From NCBI RefSeq assembly GCF_011694815.1, contig NZ_CP050177.1, positions 3,665,001-3,729,000 of the forward strand: a stretch of DNA of 64,000 bases, given 5' to 3'. The translations under genes and the position numbers were made by a program. Under the pieces are notes generated by a model. It was given only the letters and a program-made list of their open reading frames with translations, searched no databases and was not told the origin of the DNA. Source of the stretch: Streptomyces liangshanensis (GTDB taxonomy: Bacteria > Actinomycetota > Actinomycetes > Streptomycetales > Streptomycetaceae). This document shows, in pieces, positions 41,627 through 49,575 of this stretch. Numbering within the stretch: the stretch's first letter is position 1; each line of letters opens with the position of its first letter.

Positions 41627-42298
41627 ATGCCCCTTCCCTCCAACCCCCTCAATCCCCCCAATCCCGCTGACGCCCACGGCACGCGCCTCACCGAGCGCGC
41701 CATCGCCTCCGTCGAGGCGGACCCGCACCGGCTGGTCCTGGACCACAACAAGTGGGCGGGGCCGTGGATCGGCGCGGTGGCGGAGCCGGTGCCCGGCGAC
41801 ACACTGGCCGCGATGGTGTTCCCGAGCGGACGCCCGTTGCCGCCCAGCCTGCGCCGGTGGCTGGCGTTCGACGCCGGTCTCCTGCGCAGGTACGGCTGGT
41901 TCGACGCGGGCCTGCGTTTCACCCCGCGTACCCTCGGACGGCTCGCGCGCGACGAGTTCGGCGACGGGTGGGGTGCGGGGTTCGACACGCTGTCGGCCCG
42001 CTTCGACGAGTGCTTCCTGCTCCCCGGGGGGTCCGATTCCCGGCGGGTCCTGGCCACGGGCGAGGCCGACGAGTACGGCGAGTACCCGGTCTTCGCCCTG
42101 GACGTGGACGACCTGCCGTGCGTCGAGTTGATGTACCCGGGCCTGGACGTCCACCTCGCGGACACGGCCGGCGTCATCTCCCGCCGGGAGGGCGGCTACT
42201 CGTCACTGGCCGAGGACGCGACGTACGGCCCCCGCATGCGCACCCACGCCCGCAACGCCTTCGCCGGCGAACTGCACCAAATCTGCCTCCCGGAGTAG
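41627..42298 (+). CDS. Hypothetical protein, small globular actinomycete family
   Basis: A 223-residue soluble protein. The sequence contains DPHRLVLDHNKWAGPWIGAV, PLPPSLRRWLAFDAGLLRRY and GYSSLAEDATYGPRMRTHAR. The PLPPSLRRWLAFD block is reminiscent of the P-x-S-Y/L-R-x-FL helix of SUKH proteins, but I cannot assign it. There is no strong Shine-Dalgarno before ATG 41627. No operon partner. Confidence 0.75.
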   Translation: MPLPSNPLNPPNPADAHGTRLTERAIASVEADPHRLVLDHNKWAGPWIGAVAEPVPGDTLAAMVFPSGRPLPPSLRRWLAFDAGLLRRYGWFDAGLRFTPRTLGRLARDEFGDGWGAGFDTLSARFDECFLLPGGSDSRRVLATGEADEYGEYPVFALDVDDLPCVELMYPGLDVHLADTAGVISRREGGYSSLAEDATYGPRMRTHARNAFAGELHQICLPE

Positions 42299-42589
42299 CC
42301 GCGGGGCGCGGCTCGGGCGGGGCTCAACTTCCTGGTCACCTTCGCGGTGCTCGCGGCGCGTACCTGGGCCGTACGCGAACCGTCCAGGTTCGCCCTCGCT
42401 CTCGCCGGACTGATTGAGGACGGTGGAGGCGCCGCTCCCCCCACCTGTCCACGCGAACATGGCGCGTTTGCGGGACGCGTTCTGCTTCGAGAAGCCGGTG
42501 CGGACCTTCTTCCGGGCCTGCGGCCTGTGGTCCGCAGTCATCGACGCCATCCTCGACCTCCCCCGGGACCGCGCCGCCTCGTGACAACG
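42299..42589. other. Intergenic, possible plus-strand gene fragment
   Basis: Between convergent genes. One plus frame near 42440-42583 reads MARLRDAFCFEKPVRTFF and RACGLWSAVIDAILDLPR before a stop, which looks protein-like, but there is no upstream start or matching domain. It may be the tail of a lost gene. Confidence 0.3.
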
Positions 42590-43261
42590 TCACCTCGCCC
42601 GGGACGACTTGGTGGGTGCGAGGGCTTGTCCGGTGGCGGTCAGCATCTGGCCGAGCAGGTGGAGGGCTCGCGCCCGTGGCGGGGCTCCTCGTGGTGTGGC
42701 TGGCCGGCGGGCGGCTGTGAGGTTCTCGGTGGCGTCGAGGGTACGGGGCGTGGGAAGGGCCACCGACAACCCGGCGAGGGCCAGTTGGACTGCCGGGCAC
42801 TCGGCTTCCCATCGGGCCAGCAGGGCCGGCGTGTGGACTCGCACCGCGCTCCGGGCGCGGGCCTCGCTGCCGGGGTCGGCATGCCGCGGAGCGGCCGGCC
42901 AACTCTCGGCACGATGGCGGTCCGTGACCGTGGCGGTCCTGAACAGCAGGTCCACGACGGTGAACCGGTGACGGGCGGGCACGCGGTCGTCGACGGCCAA
43001 GGCCGCGAGCAGGGGCACGCCGTCGGCGGTGCCCGGCAGGCACGTGTCCTGATGAAGGATCTCGCTGAAGAAGTCGGCGAGGAAGCCCCCGTCGTCGTCC
43101 CGGTACGGGTCGTCCGCAGGGCCGAACAGCAGCGCCGCCTGCGGTGGCCGCCGGTCCGGCAGGCGGTCCGCCACGACGTCCCGAAAGATCCGCCGGATCG
43201 ACGGGGCGGGTACGGGGGTGGCCACCGGGGCGTCGCGCTCGACCGGAGGCCGCGGCGTCAC
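42590..43261 (-). CDS. Hypothetical helical protein, possibly HEAT-like
   Basis: A 223-residue protein starting at GTG 43261, overlapping the stop of the upstream DUF6228-like gene by 4 nt (GTGA). FLADFFSEILHQDTCLPGTA, GVPLLAALAVDDRVPARHRF and TVVDLLFRTATVTDRHR suggest paired helices like HEAT repeats. The C terminus is Arg/Pro/Ala-rich. The coupling implies a joint role with its upstream neighbour. Family unknown. Confidence 0.65.
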   Translation of the reverse strand: MTPRPPVERDAPVATPVPAPSIRRIFRDVVADRLPDRRPPQAALLFGPADDPYRDDDGGFLADFFSEILHQDTCLPGTADGVPLLAALAVDDRVPARHRFTVVDLLFRTATVTDRHRAESWPAAPRHADPGSEARARSAVRVHTPALLARWEAECPAVQLALAGLSVALPTPRTLDATENLTAARRPATPRGAPPRARALHLLGQMLTATGQALAPTKSSRAR

Positions 43262-43722
43262 GTACGACCACCACCCCTCAGGAACACCCCGACCTCAGCG
43301 GCCAGACGCCGCATGTCCTCCCCCGCCGCGTGGACCGTCGTCGCCTCGAAACGCCATCCGTTGTCGGACGCGGGTCCGCCGTGAAGCCCCCAGGTGAGCC
43401 GGACGTAACCGCCGGAGCCGTGCGTGGCCGACAGCGTCAGGTCCCGTTCGAGGGAGCGCCACGTACGAGACCCGTCCCACCCCCGTAAGCCCTCGGCCAA
43501 CTTCGCGAGGAACCCGTCGAGGCCGTCGCCGTACATCGTCCGTACCGACACCTCGACGCTCACCCACTCACCCCGCGCACGGACCACGAAGTCGAGCATC
43601 GGGTCGTCCGCGTCCTCGGGGAACGGCCGCGTCGGTTCGGACAGGGAGACCCGGACGGCGCCGGAGCGGCCGCCGCCGACGCTCACCTGCGGGCGGCCCT
43701 CGGCGCCTTCCTCATCTCTCAC
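43258..43722 (-). CDS. DUF6228-like small protein
   Basis: A 154-residue protein from GTG 43722. The central FVVRARGEWVSVEVSVRTMY, GLDGFLAKLAEGLRGWDGSR and TWRSLERDLTLSATHGSGGY resemble Streptomyces DUF6228-type proteins, which have a beta-sheet with one helix and are often found near immunity genes. Two-gene operon with 42590-43261. Confidence 0.7.
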   Translation of the reverse strand: MRDEEGAEGRPQVSVGGGRSGAVRVSLSEPTRPFPEDADDPMLDFVVRARGEWVSVEVSVRTMYGDGLDGFLAKLAEGLRGWDGSRTWRSLERDLTLSATHGSGGYVRLTWGLHGGPASDNGWRFEATTVHAAGEDMRRLAAEVGVFLRGGGRT

Positions 43723-43775
43723 CCGCGCAGGCTAGAACACGGGCACATCACGCGACGAGGCGGACTCCGAGGAAG

Positions 43776-44267
43776 TCAGAAGTACCCGAAGAAGCGCTGC
43801 CACCAGGTTGACTGATACGAGATGACGGGAAACCGAGTGGGGCCGGTGTAGTCGGTCACCAGTAGTTCTTCGGGGACCACCACGTACGCGAGATCCGCCA
43901 ACGCCTGGTCGACCTTGGCGAGATCGTCGGCCGCCAGCTCTCCTTCCGCCTGGGCCTCGGCCGTGCCGAGGAAGGCGCCGGGGTTGTCCGCCGTGATGAG
44001 GGCCAAGGACCCGAACTTGCTGACGCAGACGACGATTCGGGTCCCGCACACCGTCGCCCCGGCGGGTACGACCACCCGTCCGTACTCACTGGAGTCCTGG
44101 GTGTCCTGCTCTGCGGGACAGCGGGTCGTGAAGTCGTCGTCGAGCCGGGCCACCAGGCGTCCGAACAGGGCGGCGGTCGCGTTGCGGTCGTAGCCTTGCG
44201 GCCGCTCGGCCCACTGCGGGTCGTCCAGCTCGCGGAGCAGGGTCAGTAGATCCGGTTCGCTCCTCAT
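43776..44267 (-). CDS. Hypothetical protein coupled to the methyltransferase gene
   Basis: A 163-residue protein. It contains LFGRLVARLDDDFTTRCPAE, SSEYGRVVVPAGATVCGTRI, VVCVSKFGSLALITADNPGA and ends with Trp-Trp-Gln-Arg-Phe-Phe. The ATG 44267 overlaps the TGA of the upstream methyltransferase gene by 4 nt. It could be an SMI1-neighbour or immunity-like protein; no family recognised. Confidence 0.75.
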   Translation of the reverse strand: MRSEPDLLTLLRELDDPQWAERPQGYDRNATAALFGRLVARLDDDFTTRCPAEQDTQDSSEYGRVVVPAGATVCGTRIVVCVSKFGSLALITADNPGAFLGTAEAQAEGELAADDLAKVDQALADLAYVVVPEELLVTDYTGPTRFPVISYQSTWWQRFFGYF

Positions 44268-45103
44268 GGCCCTGCCTCTGTGCTCCTTGTGCGGGCTGTG
44301 ATGAGCCAGGCGCGTGAGTCGAAGTGCACGCCGTTGCCGGTGTCGTGGGCGGCGAGGGTGGTGTGCAGGCGGGCGCGGGCTCGGTCGGCCGTGGCGGGGG
44401 CGAGGGGGGTGAGCAGGTCCTCGAACTTGAGGAGGCGGAGCACGTTGTCCAGGGCGGTGTCGGCGTCGGGGCCGTAGTGGACGGGTTCGTGCACGTCCGT
44501 GAAGTCGATGTCCGTGAAGCCCGCCGTCGTCAGGATGGCCGCCGTGGCGCTCGGGTCCGCGAGTGAGAACGCGTTCGGGGTGAGGGTGGGAGTGGGGGTG
44601 GGGGTGGGGGTGGGGGTGGGGGTGGGGGTGGGGGTGGGGGTGGAAGGGTTGGGGAGCAGGGTTTCTCGGATTGCTGCGGCCCATTCGTTGCGGTCGCGGG
44701 CCTGCCACACCAGCAGCACCATGCGCGCCCCGGGGCGCAGCGCCCGCCCGATGTTGGTGAACGCGGCGACCGGGTCGGCGAAGAACATCGTTCCGAACCT
44801 GCTGATACAGACGTCGAAACGGGCCGGCGCGAAGCCGTGCACCTGGGCGTCCGCCTGCTCGTAGGTGGCGTTGCGCGGGCCCTCCGCGTCGGTGAGCAGG
44901 CGCGCTTGCGCGATCATCGACGCGGAGACGTCCACCCCCAGCGCGCCTCCGTCGACGGCGGCCCGGGCGGCCTCGCGCGTGGTCAGGCCCGTACCGCAGC
45001 CGACGTCGAGCACCTGGTCGCCGGACCCGACGCGGGCGGCGGCGCGGAGGTGCTCGTTGTGGAGCCTCAACTCCGCGTCGTAGTCGAACACCTCGGACGT
45101 CAT
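44264..45103 (-). CDS. Class I SAM-dependent methyltransferase with an internal (Pro-Thr)n tract
   Basis: A 279-residue methyltransferase. Motif I VLDVGCGTGLTTREAAR is near residue 31, GVDVSASMIAQAR near 55, ATYEQADAQVHGF near 78 and LRPGARMVLLVWQ near 123. A run of about ten Pro-Thr pairs (residues 152-172) interrupts the domain where UbiE-like proteins have a variable loop; it is encoded by a GGGGGT hexanucleotide array (44590-44642). Changes in repeat number would keep the frame. Substrate unknown. First gene of a two-gene unit. Confidence 0.88.
   Translation of the reverse strand: MTSEVFDYDAELRLHNEHLRAAARVGSGDQVLDVGCGTGLTTREAARAAVDGGALGVDVSASMIAQARLLTDAEGPRNATYEQADAQVHGFAPARFDVCISRFGTMFFADPVAAFTNIGRALRPGARMVLLVWQARDRNEWAAAIRETLLPNPSTPTPTPTPTPTPTPTPTPTLTPNAFSLADPSATAAILTTAGFTDIDFTDVHEPVHYGPDADTALDNVLRLLKFEDLLTPLAPATADRARARLHTTLAAHDTGNGVHFDSRAWLITARTRSTEAGP
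44590..44642. repeat. Hexanucleotide microsatellite inside the methyltransferase gene
   Basis: About eight to nine tandem GGGGGT units (CCCACC-type on the coding strand) encode alternating Pro and Thr. Length changes by whole units are expected from slippage and would lengthen or shorten the loop without a frameshift. Confidence 0.9.
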
Positions 45104-45146
45104 GATCACCGGATCCTCTCGGGTCGGAGTACGGCATCCTGTCACG

Positions 45147-45830
45147 GTGTACGAGAGCCATGTGACCGTGCTGTGCGGTGGGGACGAGTTGGGCCGGCTG
45201 GAGCGGTGGGCGGCGCGGCGGGGTGGTGTGAAGTTCACGCACATCGAGTTGGCGCGGGGGCGTACCTCCTCGCAGCCGATGCTGACGCTGTGCGGGTCGC
45301 GGGCGTCGTACGCGGACGAGGTGTCGGCCGTGAACGACATGGTGGGGCAGCTCGCCCGGGACGGGTTCGCGGTGGCGCGGGTGAAGGTCGAGTGCGCGCC
45401 GTGGGCGGCCGAGGTGCCGCGGGGCGGCGGCGAGGTGTCGGCTGTTGGCGGCGACGGGCCGGCGGCTGGCAGAGACGTACAGGCGGCTGAAGGTGACGGG
45501 CCAGCCGCCGGTGCGGGCCGCGGGGGGCGGCACTTCGAGCACCATGTGAAGCTGCTGCTCGACCCCGCGTACGACCGGGAGGCCTTGGTCGCTCTCGCCG
45601 TACGGCACGGCGCCCACGTCTCGCGCAACGCGCGCAGGCGGCGGGAGGACGGTCGGGAGGAGCGGTTCGTCACCCAGCGGTGCCACGACGGCGGTTCCGT
45701 GCGCGCGGAGTTGGTGCTGGACGCGCTCCTCGCGGATCTTCGGAGGTACGAAGTGGTGCACGTGGAGCGGGAGTACGTACTGCTGGACAGCGGTCCGCAG
45801 CTGGACGAAGGGTGGTTGGGGTCGGCATGA
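45147..45830 (+). CDS. Hypothetical protein coupled to the AbiEii-type gene
   Basis: A 227-residue protein from GTG 45147. Two similar halves flank a Gly/Ala-rich linker (95-132): VYESHVTVLCGGDELGRLER, FTHIELARGRTSSQPMLTLC and, in the second half, FEHHVKLLLDPAYDREALVA and RRRREDGREERFVTQRCHDG. The ATG of the nucleotidyltransferase gene overlaps its TGA, so the two are expressed together. It is not the winged-helix AbiEi antitoxin. Its role as a partner or antitoxin is inference. Confidence 0.7.
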   Translation: MYESHVTVLCGGDELGRLERWAARRGGVKFTHIELARGRTSSQPMLTLCGSRASYADEVSAVNDMVGQLARDGFAVARVKVECAPWAAEVPRGGGEVSAVGGDGPAAGRDVQAAEGDGPAAGAGRGGRHFEHHVKLLLDPAYDREALVALAVRHGAHVSRNARRRREDGREERFVTQRCHDGGSVRAELVLDALLADLRRYEVVHVEREYVLLDSGPQLDEGWLGSA

Positions 45831-46879
45831 ACGCGGAACACGACAGCGACGAGGACATCGCCGCCCGGTGGCGGGACGCACAAGGCCCCATGGTCCCGCT
45901 GCCTTGGGAGCCCTTGGCGTCGGACGTGCCCCGGACCCTGCTGCGGGTGATGGGCGCCGAGGCGATCCAGAAGGCGGTGTTCGATCCGGCGCTCAAACAG
46001 TTCCCGGACGCCTTCCGGGCGTCCGATCCCCTCTTCCCCACGCTCGATGCGACGCGGGCGTGGCAGACCGCCCGGTCCGCGGCGCTGTCCGCCGTACGGG
46101 ACGGGGTGGCCGCCTCGCCGTGGGCACCGTCGCTGGTGCTGCGGGGCAGCGTGCTGATGGCCCTGTGGTTCGGCGAACAGGCCCGGGAGCCCGGTGACCT
46201 GGACTTCGTGGTCGTCCCCGCGTCGTGGCGGATGGACGAGGAGCGGACCTCGGCGCTGCTGGCCGGCGTCGCGGCGGCGGCCGAGGCGGGGGCCGCCGGA
46301 CGGGCGGACGGGGTGCGGATCGACGCCTCCGGGGCCGTGTGCGAGGACATCTGGACGTACGAACGGGTGCCCGGGCGCCGCATGATGCTCCCCTGGCACG
46401 CGCCGGAGACCCCGGGCGGCTGGATCCAACTGGACTTCGTCTTCGGCGAGTCCCTGCCCGAGCCGTCCGAGCCCGTCGACCTGCCGTCGGGTGCGGTCCT
46501 GTACGGGGCGACGCCCGCGCTGTCCCTGGCCTGGAAGGTGATGTGGCTGGTCAACGACATGCACGCGCAGGGCAAGGACCTCTACGACGCCGTTCTGCTG
46601 GCCGAACGGTACGCGCTGCCGAACACACTCCTGCAAGAAGTGTTCCGGGTGGGTGGGGAGTGGCCGGTGCACGGGCGGGAGCGGGTACTCGGCGAGGACG
46701 TGGCCGAGGCGCTGGGGTTCGTCGAGTGGTCCCACTTCGCCGGCGAGTATCCGCGGTTCGCGGGACGGGAGGGGGAGTTCGTGGCGCGTCTGTGCGCGGC
46801 GCTGGAGCGGACGTTCGCCGACGGTCCGGGGGACGGGGACGGGGACGGCGACAAGGACGGGGACGACGGGGTGGTGTGA
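45827..46879 (+). CDS. AbiEii/AbiGii-type nucleotidyltransferase
   Basis: A 350-residue protein. SLVLRGSVLMALWFGEQARE followed by PGDLDFVVVP near residues 103-132 is the G-S and D-x-D motif of DNA polymerase beta-like nucleotidyltransferases of the AbiEii class, which in phage-defence toxin-antitoxin systems inactivate tRNA or other RNA. LSLAWKVMWLVNDMHAQGKD then LYDAVLLAERYALP is the matching helical segment. The C terminus is an Asp/Gly run (GDGDGDGDKDGDD). It starts with ATGA overlapping the upstream gene. Defence or toxin function is inferred from family. Confidence 0.82.
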   Translation: MNAEHDSDEDIAARWRDAQGPMVPLPWEPLASDVPRTLLRVMGAEAIQKAVFDPALKQFPDAFRASDPLFPTLDATRAWQTARSAALSAVRDGVAASPWAPSLVLRGSVLMALWFGEQAREPGDLDFVVVPASWRMDEERTSALLAGVAAAAEAGAAGRADGVRIDASGAVCEDIWTYERVPGRRMMLPWHAPETPGGWIQLDFVFGESLPEPSEPVDLPSGAVLYGATPALSLAWKVMWLVNDMHAQGKDLYDAVLLAERYALPNTLLQEVFRVGGEWPVHGRERVLGEDVAEALGFVEWSHFAGEYPRFAGREGEFVARLCAALERTFADGPGDGDGDGDKDGDDGVV

Positions 46880-46904
46880 GCGCGGGACACGGCCGAGGTG
46901 ACCG

Positions 46905-47618
46905 CTACGGGTTCGGGTTCGGGTTCGGGTTGGACAGTGCGTCGCTGATCTCCTTGAGGCGCTGTCCCGGCAGGGCGAAGGGGTTGGCCGGGTTTCTGTA
47001 GGAGTGTCCGCCGTCGTTGATTCGGACGCCGTTCACCGAGCTCCAGTGTGCGGGGGTCCATTGGCCCTGGTTCTCCAGGAGCGTGCGCGCCACCGTGGCC
47101 GGGTCCTCGATCACGGTGAGAGCGGCGAGCGCGGTGGTTACGGCGGTGGTCGCGTCGTCCGGGAGGCAGGCGTCGCCCAGCGTGGGGAAGAGCAACAGGA
47201 GGCGGGCGTCGGTCGTCTCGGCGGCGGGCTCCGCCGGCGGTTCGGCGGCGTGCAGGAGTTCGGGCCACGCCATGCCCGGCCCCATGAAGTGGCCGTCGTC
47301 CACGGCGAGGGTTTCCGCATCGGGCCAGGCCGGGTGGTGTATCAGGTAGTCCACTCCCCCTTCGCCCTCGATGTTGCGGTAGACGACATGAACGGTGTGG
47401 CCGGAGCGCAGCGGCACGCTGAACACCGGCCACTCGTCCTCGGCGGCCAGCGCGCGGTAAAGATCGTCGGCCGCGTCCCAGTCGGCGCCGAACGCGGCTC
47501 GTTGTGCGTCCTCGCCGGGGAGGGAGCTGCCCAGGTGCAGGGGCCAGAAGAGCGGGTGGTCCAGGTAGGCATCGGCCCGGGTCAGCGGGCCGCCTTCGTA
47601 TCCCGGGATGTTCAGCAC
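46905..47618 (-). CDS. Hypothetical protein with (Asn-Pro)n tail
   Basis: A 237-residue soluble protein from GTG 47618. FSVPLRSGHTVHVVYRNIEG, EGGVDYLIHHPAWPDAETLA and RLLLLFPTLGDACLPDDATT are recognisable blocks of an actinomycete family without known function. The C terminus NPNPNPNP derives from a GGGTTC-type hexanucleotide run (46911-46935). It overlaps the upstream WYL regulator gene by 7 nt, indicating an operon. Confidence 0.75.
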   Translation of the reverse strand: MLNIPGYEGGPLTRADAYLDHPLFWPLHLGSSLPGEDAQRAAFGADWDAADDLYRALAAEDEWPVFSVPLRSGHTVHVVYRNIEGEGGVDYLIHHPAWPDAETLAVDDGHFMGPGMAWPELLHAAEPPAEPAAETTDARLLLLFPTLGDACLPDDATTAVTTALAALTVIEDPATVARTLLENQGQWTPAHWSSVNGVRINDGGHSYRNPANPFALPGQRLKEISDALSNPNPNPNP

Positions 47619-48634
47619 GGTGAGGATGATGGCATGGGGCGTGGGGGCGCGTCGGCGGCCGGGGTGTCGTACCTTCCGGTCAGGGCCCGCACCGTCTCGG
47701 TCATCGCCCCGCGCAGTTCCTCCGGTGCCATGACCTCCACGTCGACGCCGAGCCGCAGCAGTTCTCCGCACGCGTGTTCCGTGCTCTCCGTCGGGATCAC
47801 GGCCTCGCTCCAGCCGTCGTCGCCGACCGCCGTCGCCGTGTCCTCGAAGGCCCGTACCACCTCGGGCGGGACGTTGTCGGCCAGCCGTTCGCGGCCCCTC
47901 GGTGACAGGCGGATGGTGGCGGTGCCCGTGTACCGACGCGAACGGAAGTCGTCCAGGTAGCGCGACCAGTACGCGCCCAGGACGAAGTCCGCCGGGCGTT
48001 CGAAGCGCTCGTCGCTCAGGGCCGCGTCGAGGACCTGGGTGATCCGGTACGTGGCGGGCCGCCCCCCGGCCGCCGCGACGAGGTACCACGTACCGGACTT
48101 GAGGACCAGGCCGTACGGGTGCAGCCGCCGCCGTACCTCCTGCGGCGCGCGCCAGCGGCGGTAGCGCACGTCCACCGCCCGCCGGCCGAGCACCGCGTCC
48201 ACGAGCAGGCGCAGGTACGGGGTGGCCTCGGCCTCGCGGTACCAGCCGGGGGCGTCCAGGTGGAACACCGCGTCCGTCCGCGTCGCCTCCTCACGCAGGA
48301 CCTCGGGCAGCGCGGCCAGCAACTTCAGCCGCGTCGCGGCGACTTCGTCCGCCCACCCCAACTCCGCCGCGGGCAGCGGCAGTCCGGCCAGGAACAGCAC
48401 CCTGGCCTCGCGCTCGCTCAACCCGGTCAGGCGGGTGCGGTAGCCGTCGAGGAGCTGATAGCCGCCGGTACGGCCCTGCTCGGCGTAGAGGGGGACCCCG
48501 GTGGCCTGGAGACGCTCCAGGTCGCGGTAGGCCGTCCGTACCGAGACCCCCAACTCCTCGGCCAGGCGCCGGGCGGACATGCGGCCACGGGTCTGGAGCA
48601 ACAGCAGCATCGACAGCAAGCGGTCAGCGGACAT
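47612..48634 (-). CDS. WYL-domain transcriptional regulator
   Basis: A 340-residue regulator. MSADRLLSMLLLLQTRGRMS and ARRLAEELGVSVRTAYRDLE are an HTH_11 winged helix; the WYL domain follows with RRLHPYGLVLKSGTWYLVAA near residue 184 and YRITQVLDAALSDERFERPA. A C-terminal WCX-type extension ends near 330. ATG 48634 fits the family N terminus. It is divergent from the NIPSNAP gene (121 bp) and probably regulates it. Ligand unknown. Confidence 0.92.
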   Translation of the reverse strand: MSADRLLSMLLLLQTRGRMSARRLAEELGVSVRTAYRDLERLQATGVPLYAEQGRTGGYQLLDGYRTRLTGLSEREARVLFLAGLPLPAAELGWADEVAATRLKLLAALPEVLREEATRTDAVFHLDAPGWYREAEATPYLRLLVDAVLGRRAVDVRYRRWRAPQEVRRRLHPYGLVLKSGTWYLVAAAGGRPATYRITQVLDAALSDERFERPADFVLGAYWSRYLDDFRSRRYTGTATIRLSPRGRERLADNVPPEVVRAFEDTATAVGDDGWSEAVIPTESTEHACGELLRLGVDVEVMAPEELRGAMTETVRALTGRYDTPAADAPPRPMPSSSPC

Positions 48635-48755
48635 ACGGGGATTCTGCTTCGGGAACTCGGAAACACTGACAGGTTCTGGCACACCTGGGCCATAGCGTCT
48701 GCCTGCCTGCCCGTCCAAGGCAGTCACTACGACAAGGAACGAACGGAGTCCGCCG

Positions 48756-49544
48756 TTGTCCGGAACCGGCCCCGGCCGCCGCCCCACCGTCATCGAGCTG
48801 CGCCAGTACACCCTGCTCCCCGGTCGGCGGGACGAGCTGATCGAGTTGTTCGAGCGGGAGTTCGTCGAGACGCAGGAGGAGGCCGGGATGGCCGTCCTCG
48901 GCCAGTTCCGCGACCTCGACGACCCGGACCGCTTCGTGTGGCTGCGCGGGTTCGCGGACATAGAAACCCGGCGGGACGCCCTCTCGGCCTTCTACGGCGG
49001 GCCGGTGTGGGCCGCGCACGGGCCCCGGGCCAACGCCACCATGGCCGATTCCGACAACGTCCTGCTGCTGCGGCCCGCGCCGGGCTCGCGCGGTCCCGCG
49101 ACGGCCTCGTCCGTACGGCCGGCGGTGGGCGCCGCGGCGCCGGACCGGTTCGTGGCCGCCGCGCTGTGGCACTTCCCGCCGGGCGGGGAAGCCGGGGAAG
49201 GCGTGGAAGGCGTGGACGACAGGGAAGCCGGGGACGACGGCGGCGTCCGGCTGATCCTGGACCGTCTCGTGCCGCTGCTCGCGCAGACGGGGCCCGCGCC
49301 CTTCGCGGTGCTCACCACCGAACCCGCGGCCAACACCTTCCCGGGGCTGCCGGTCCGTACCGGGGAGAACGTCGTCGCGGTCCTCACCTCGTACCCGGAC
49401 GAAGGCGCCCACCGCCGCCACCTCGCCGACGTCATGGCCCATCCGCTCGTACGGGACGAGATCCTGCCGGGCATCGAGCGCGCGCGGACGGAGGCTCCCG
49501 AGCTGCTGCGGCTGGTGCCCACGGGGCGGTCGCTCATCCGTTGA
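48756..49544 (+). CDS. NIPSNAP-family protein
   Basis: A 262-residue protein starting at TTG 48756 with GGAG 9 nt upstream. VIELRQYTLLPGRRDELIEL, FGQFRDL-type text and FVWLRGFADIETRRDALSAF are the NIPSNAP signature of ferredoxin-like dimeric alpha-beta barrels. The second half repeats the fold less clearly around a Gly/Glu-rich insertion (EAGEGVEGVDD). Possible small-molecule or antibiotic-related enzyme; function unknown. Divergent from the WYL regulator. Confidence 0.88.
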   Translation: MSGTGPGRRPTVIELRQYTLLPGRRDELIELFEREFVETQEEAGMAVLGQFRDLDDPDRFVWLRGFADIETRRDALSAFYGGPVWAAHGPRANATMADSDNVLLLRPAPGSRGPATASSVRPAVGAAAPDRFVAAALWHFPPGGEAGEGVEGVDDREAGDDGGVRLILDRLVPLLAQTGPAPFAVLTTEPAANTFPGLPVRTGENVVAVLTSYPDEGAHRRHLADVMAHPLVRDEILPGIERARTEAPELLRLVPTGRSLIR

Positions 49545-49575
49545 CGGGGATCGGGGGGGGGAGGGGGAGGCGCGT

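Noticed and set aside
44590..44642. The GGGGGT array as a CRISPR or other DNA-level repeat system
   Set aside because: Units are 6 bp, perfectly contiguous and in frame with the methyltransferase; it is a coding microsatellite.
43776..46735. Upstream in-frame extensions of the 44267 and 45103 genes (to 45881 and 46735)
   Set aside because: They run antisense through the methyltransferase and AbiEii genes; ATG 44267 and ATG 45103 fit the protein families and coupling.
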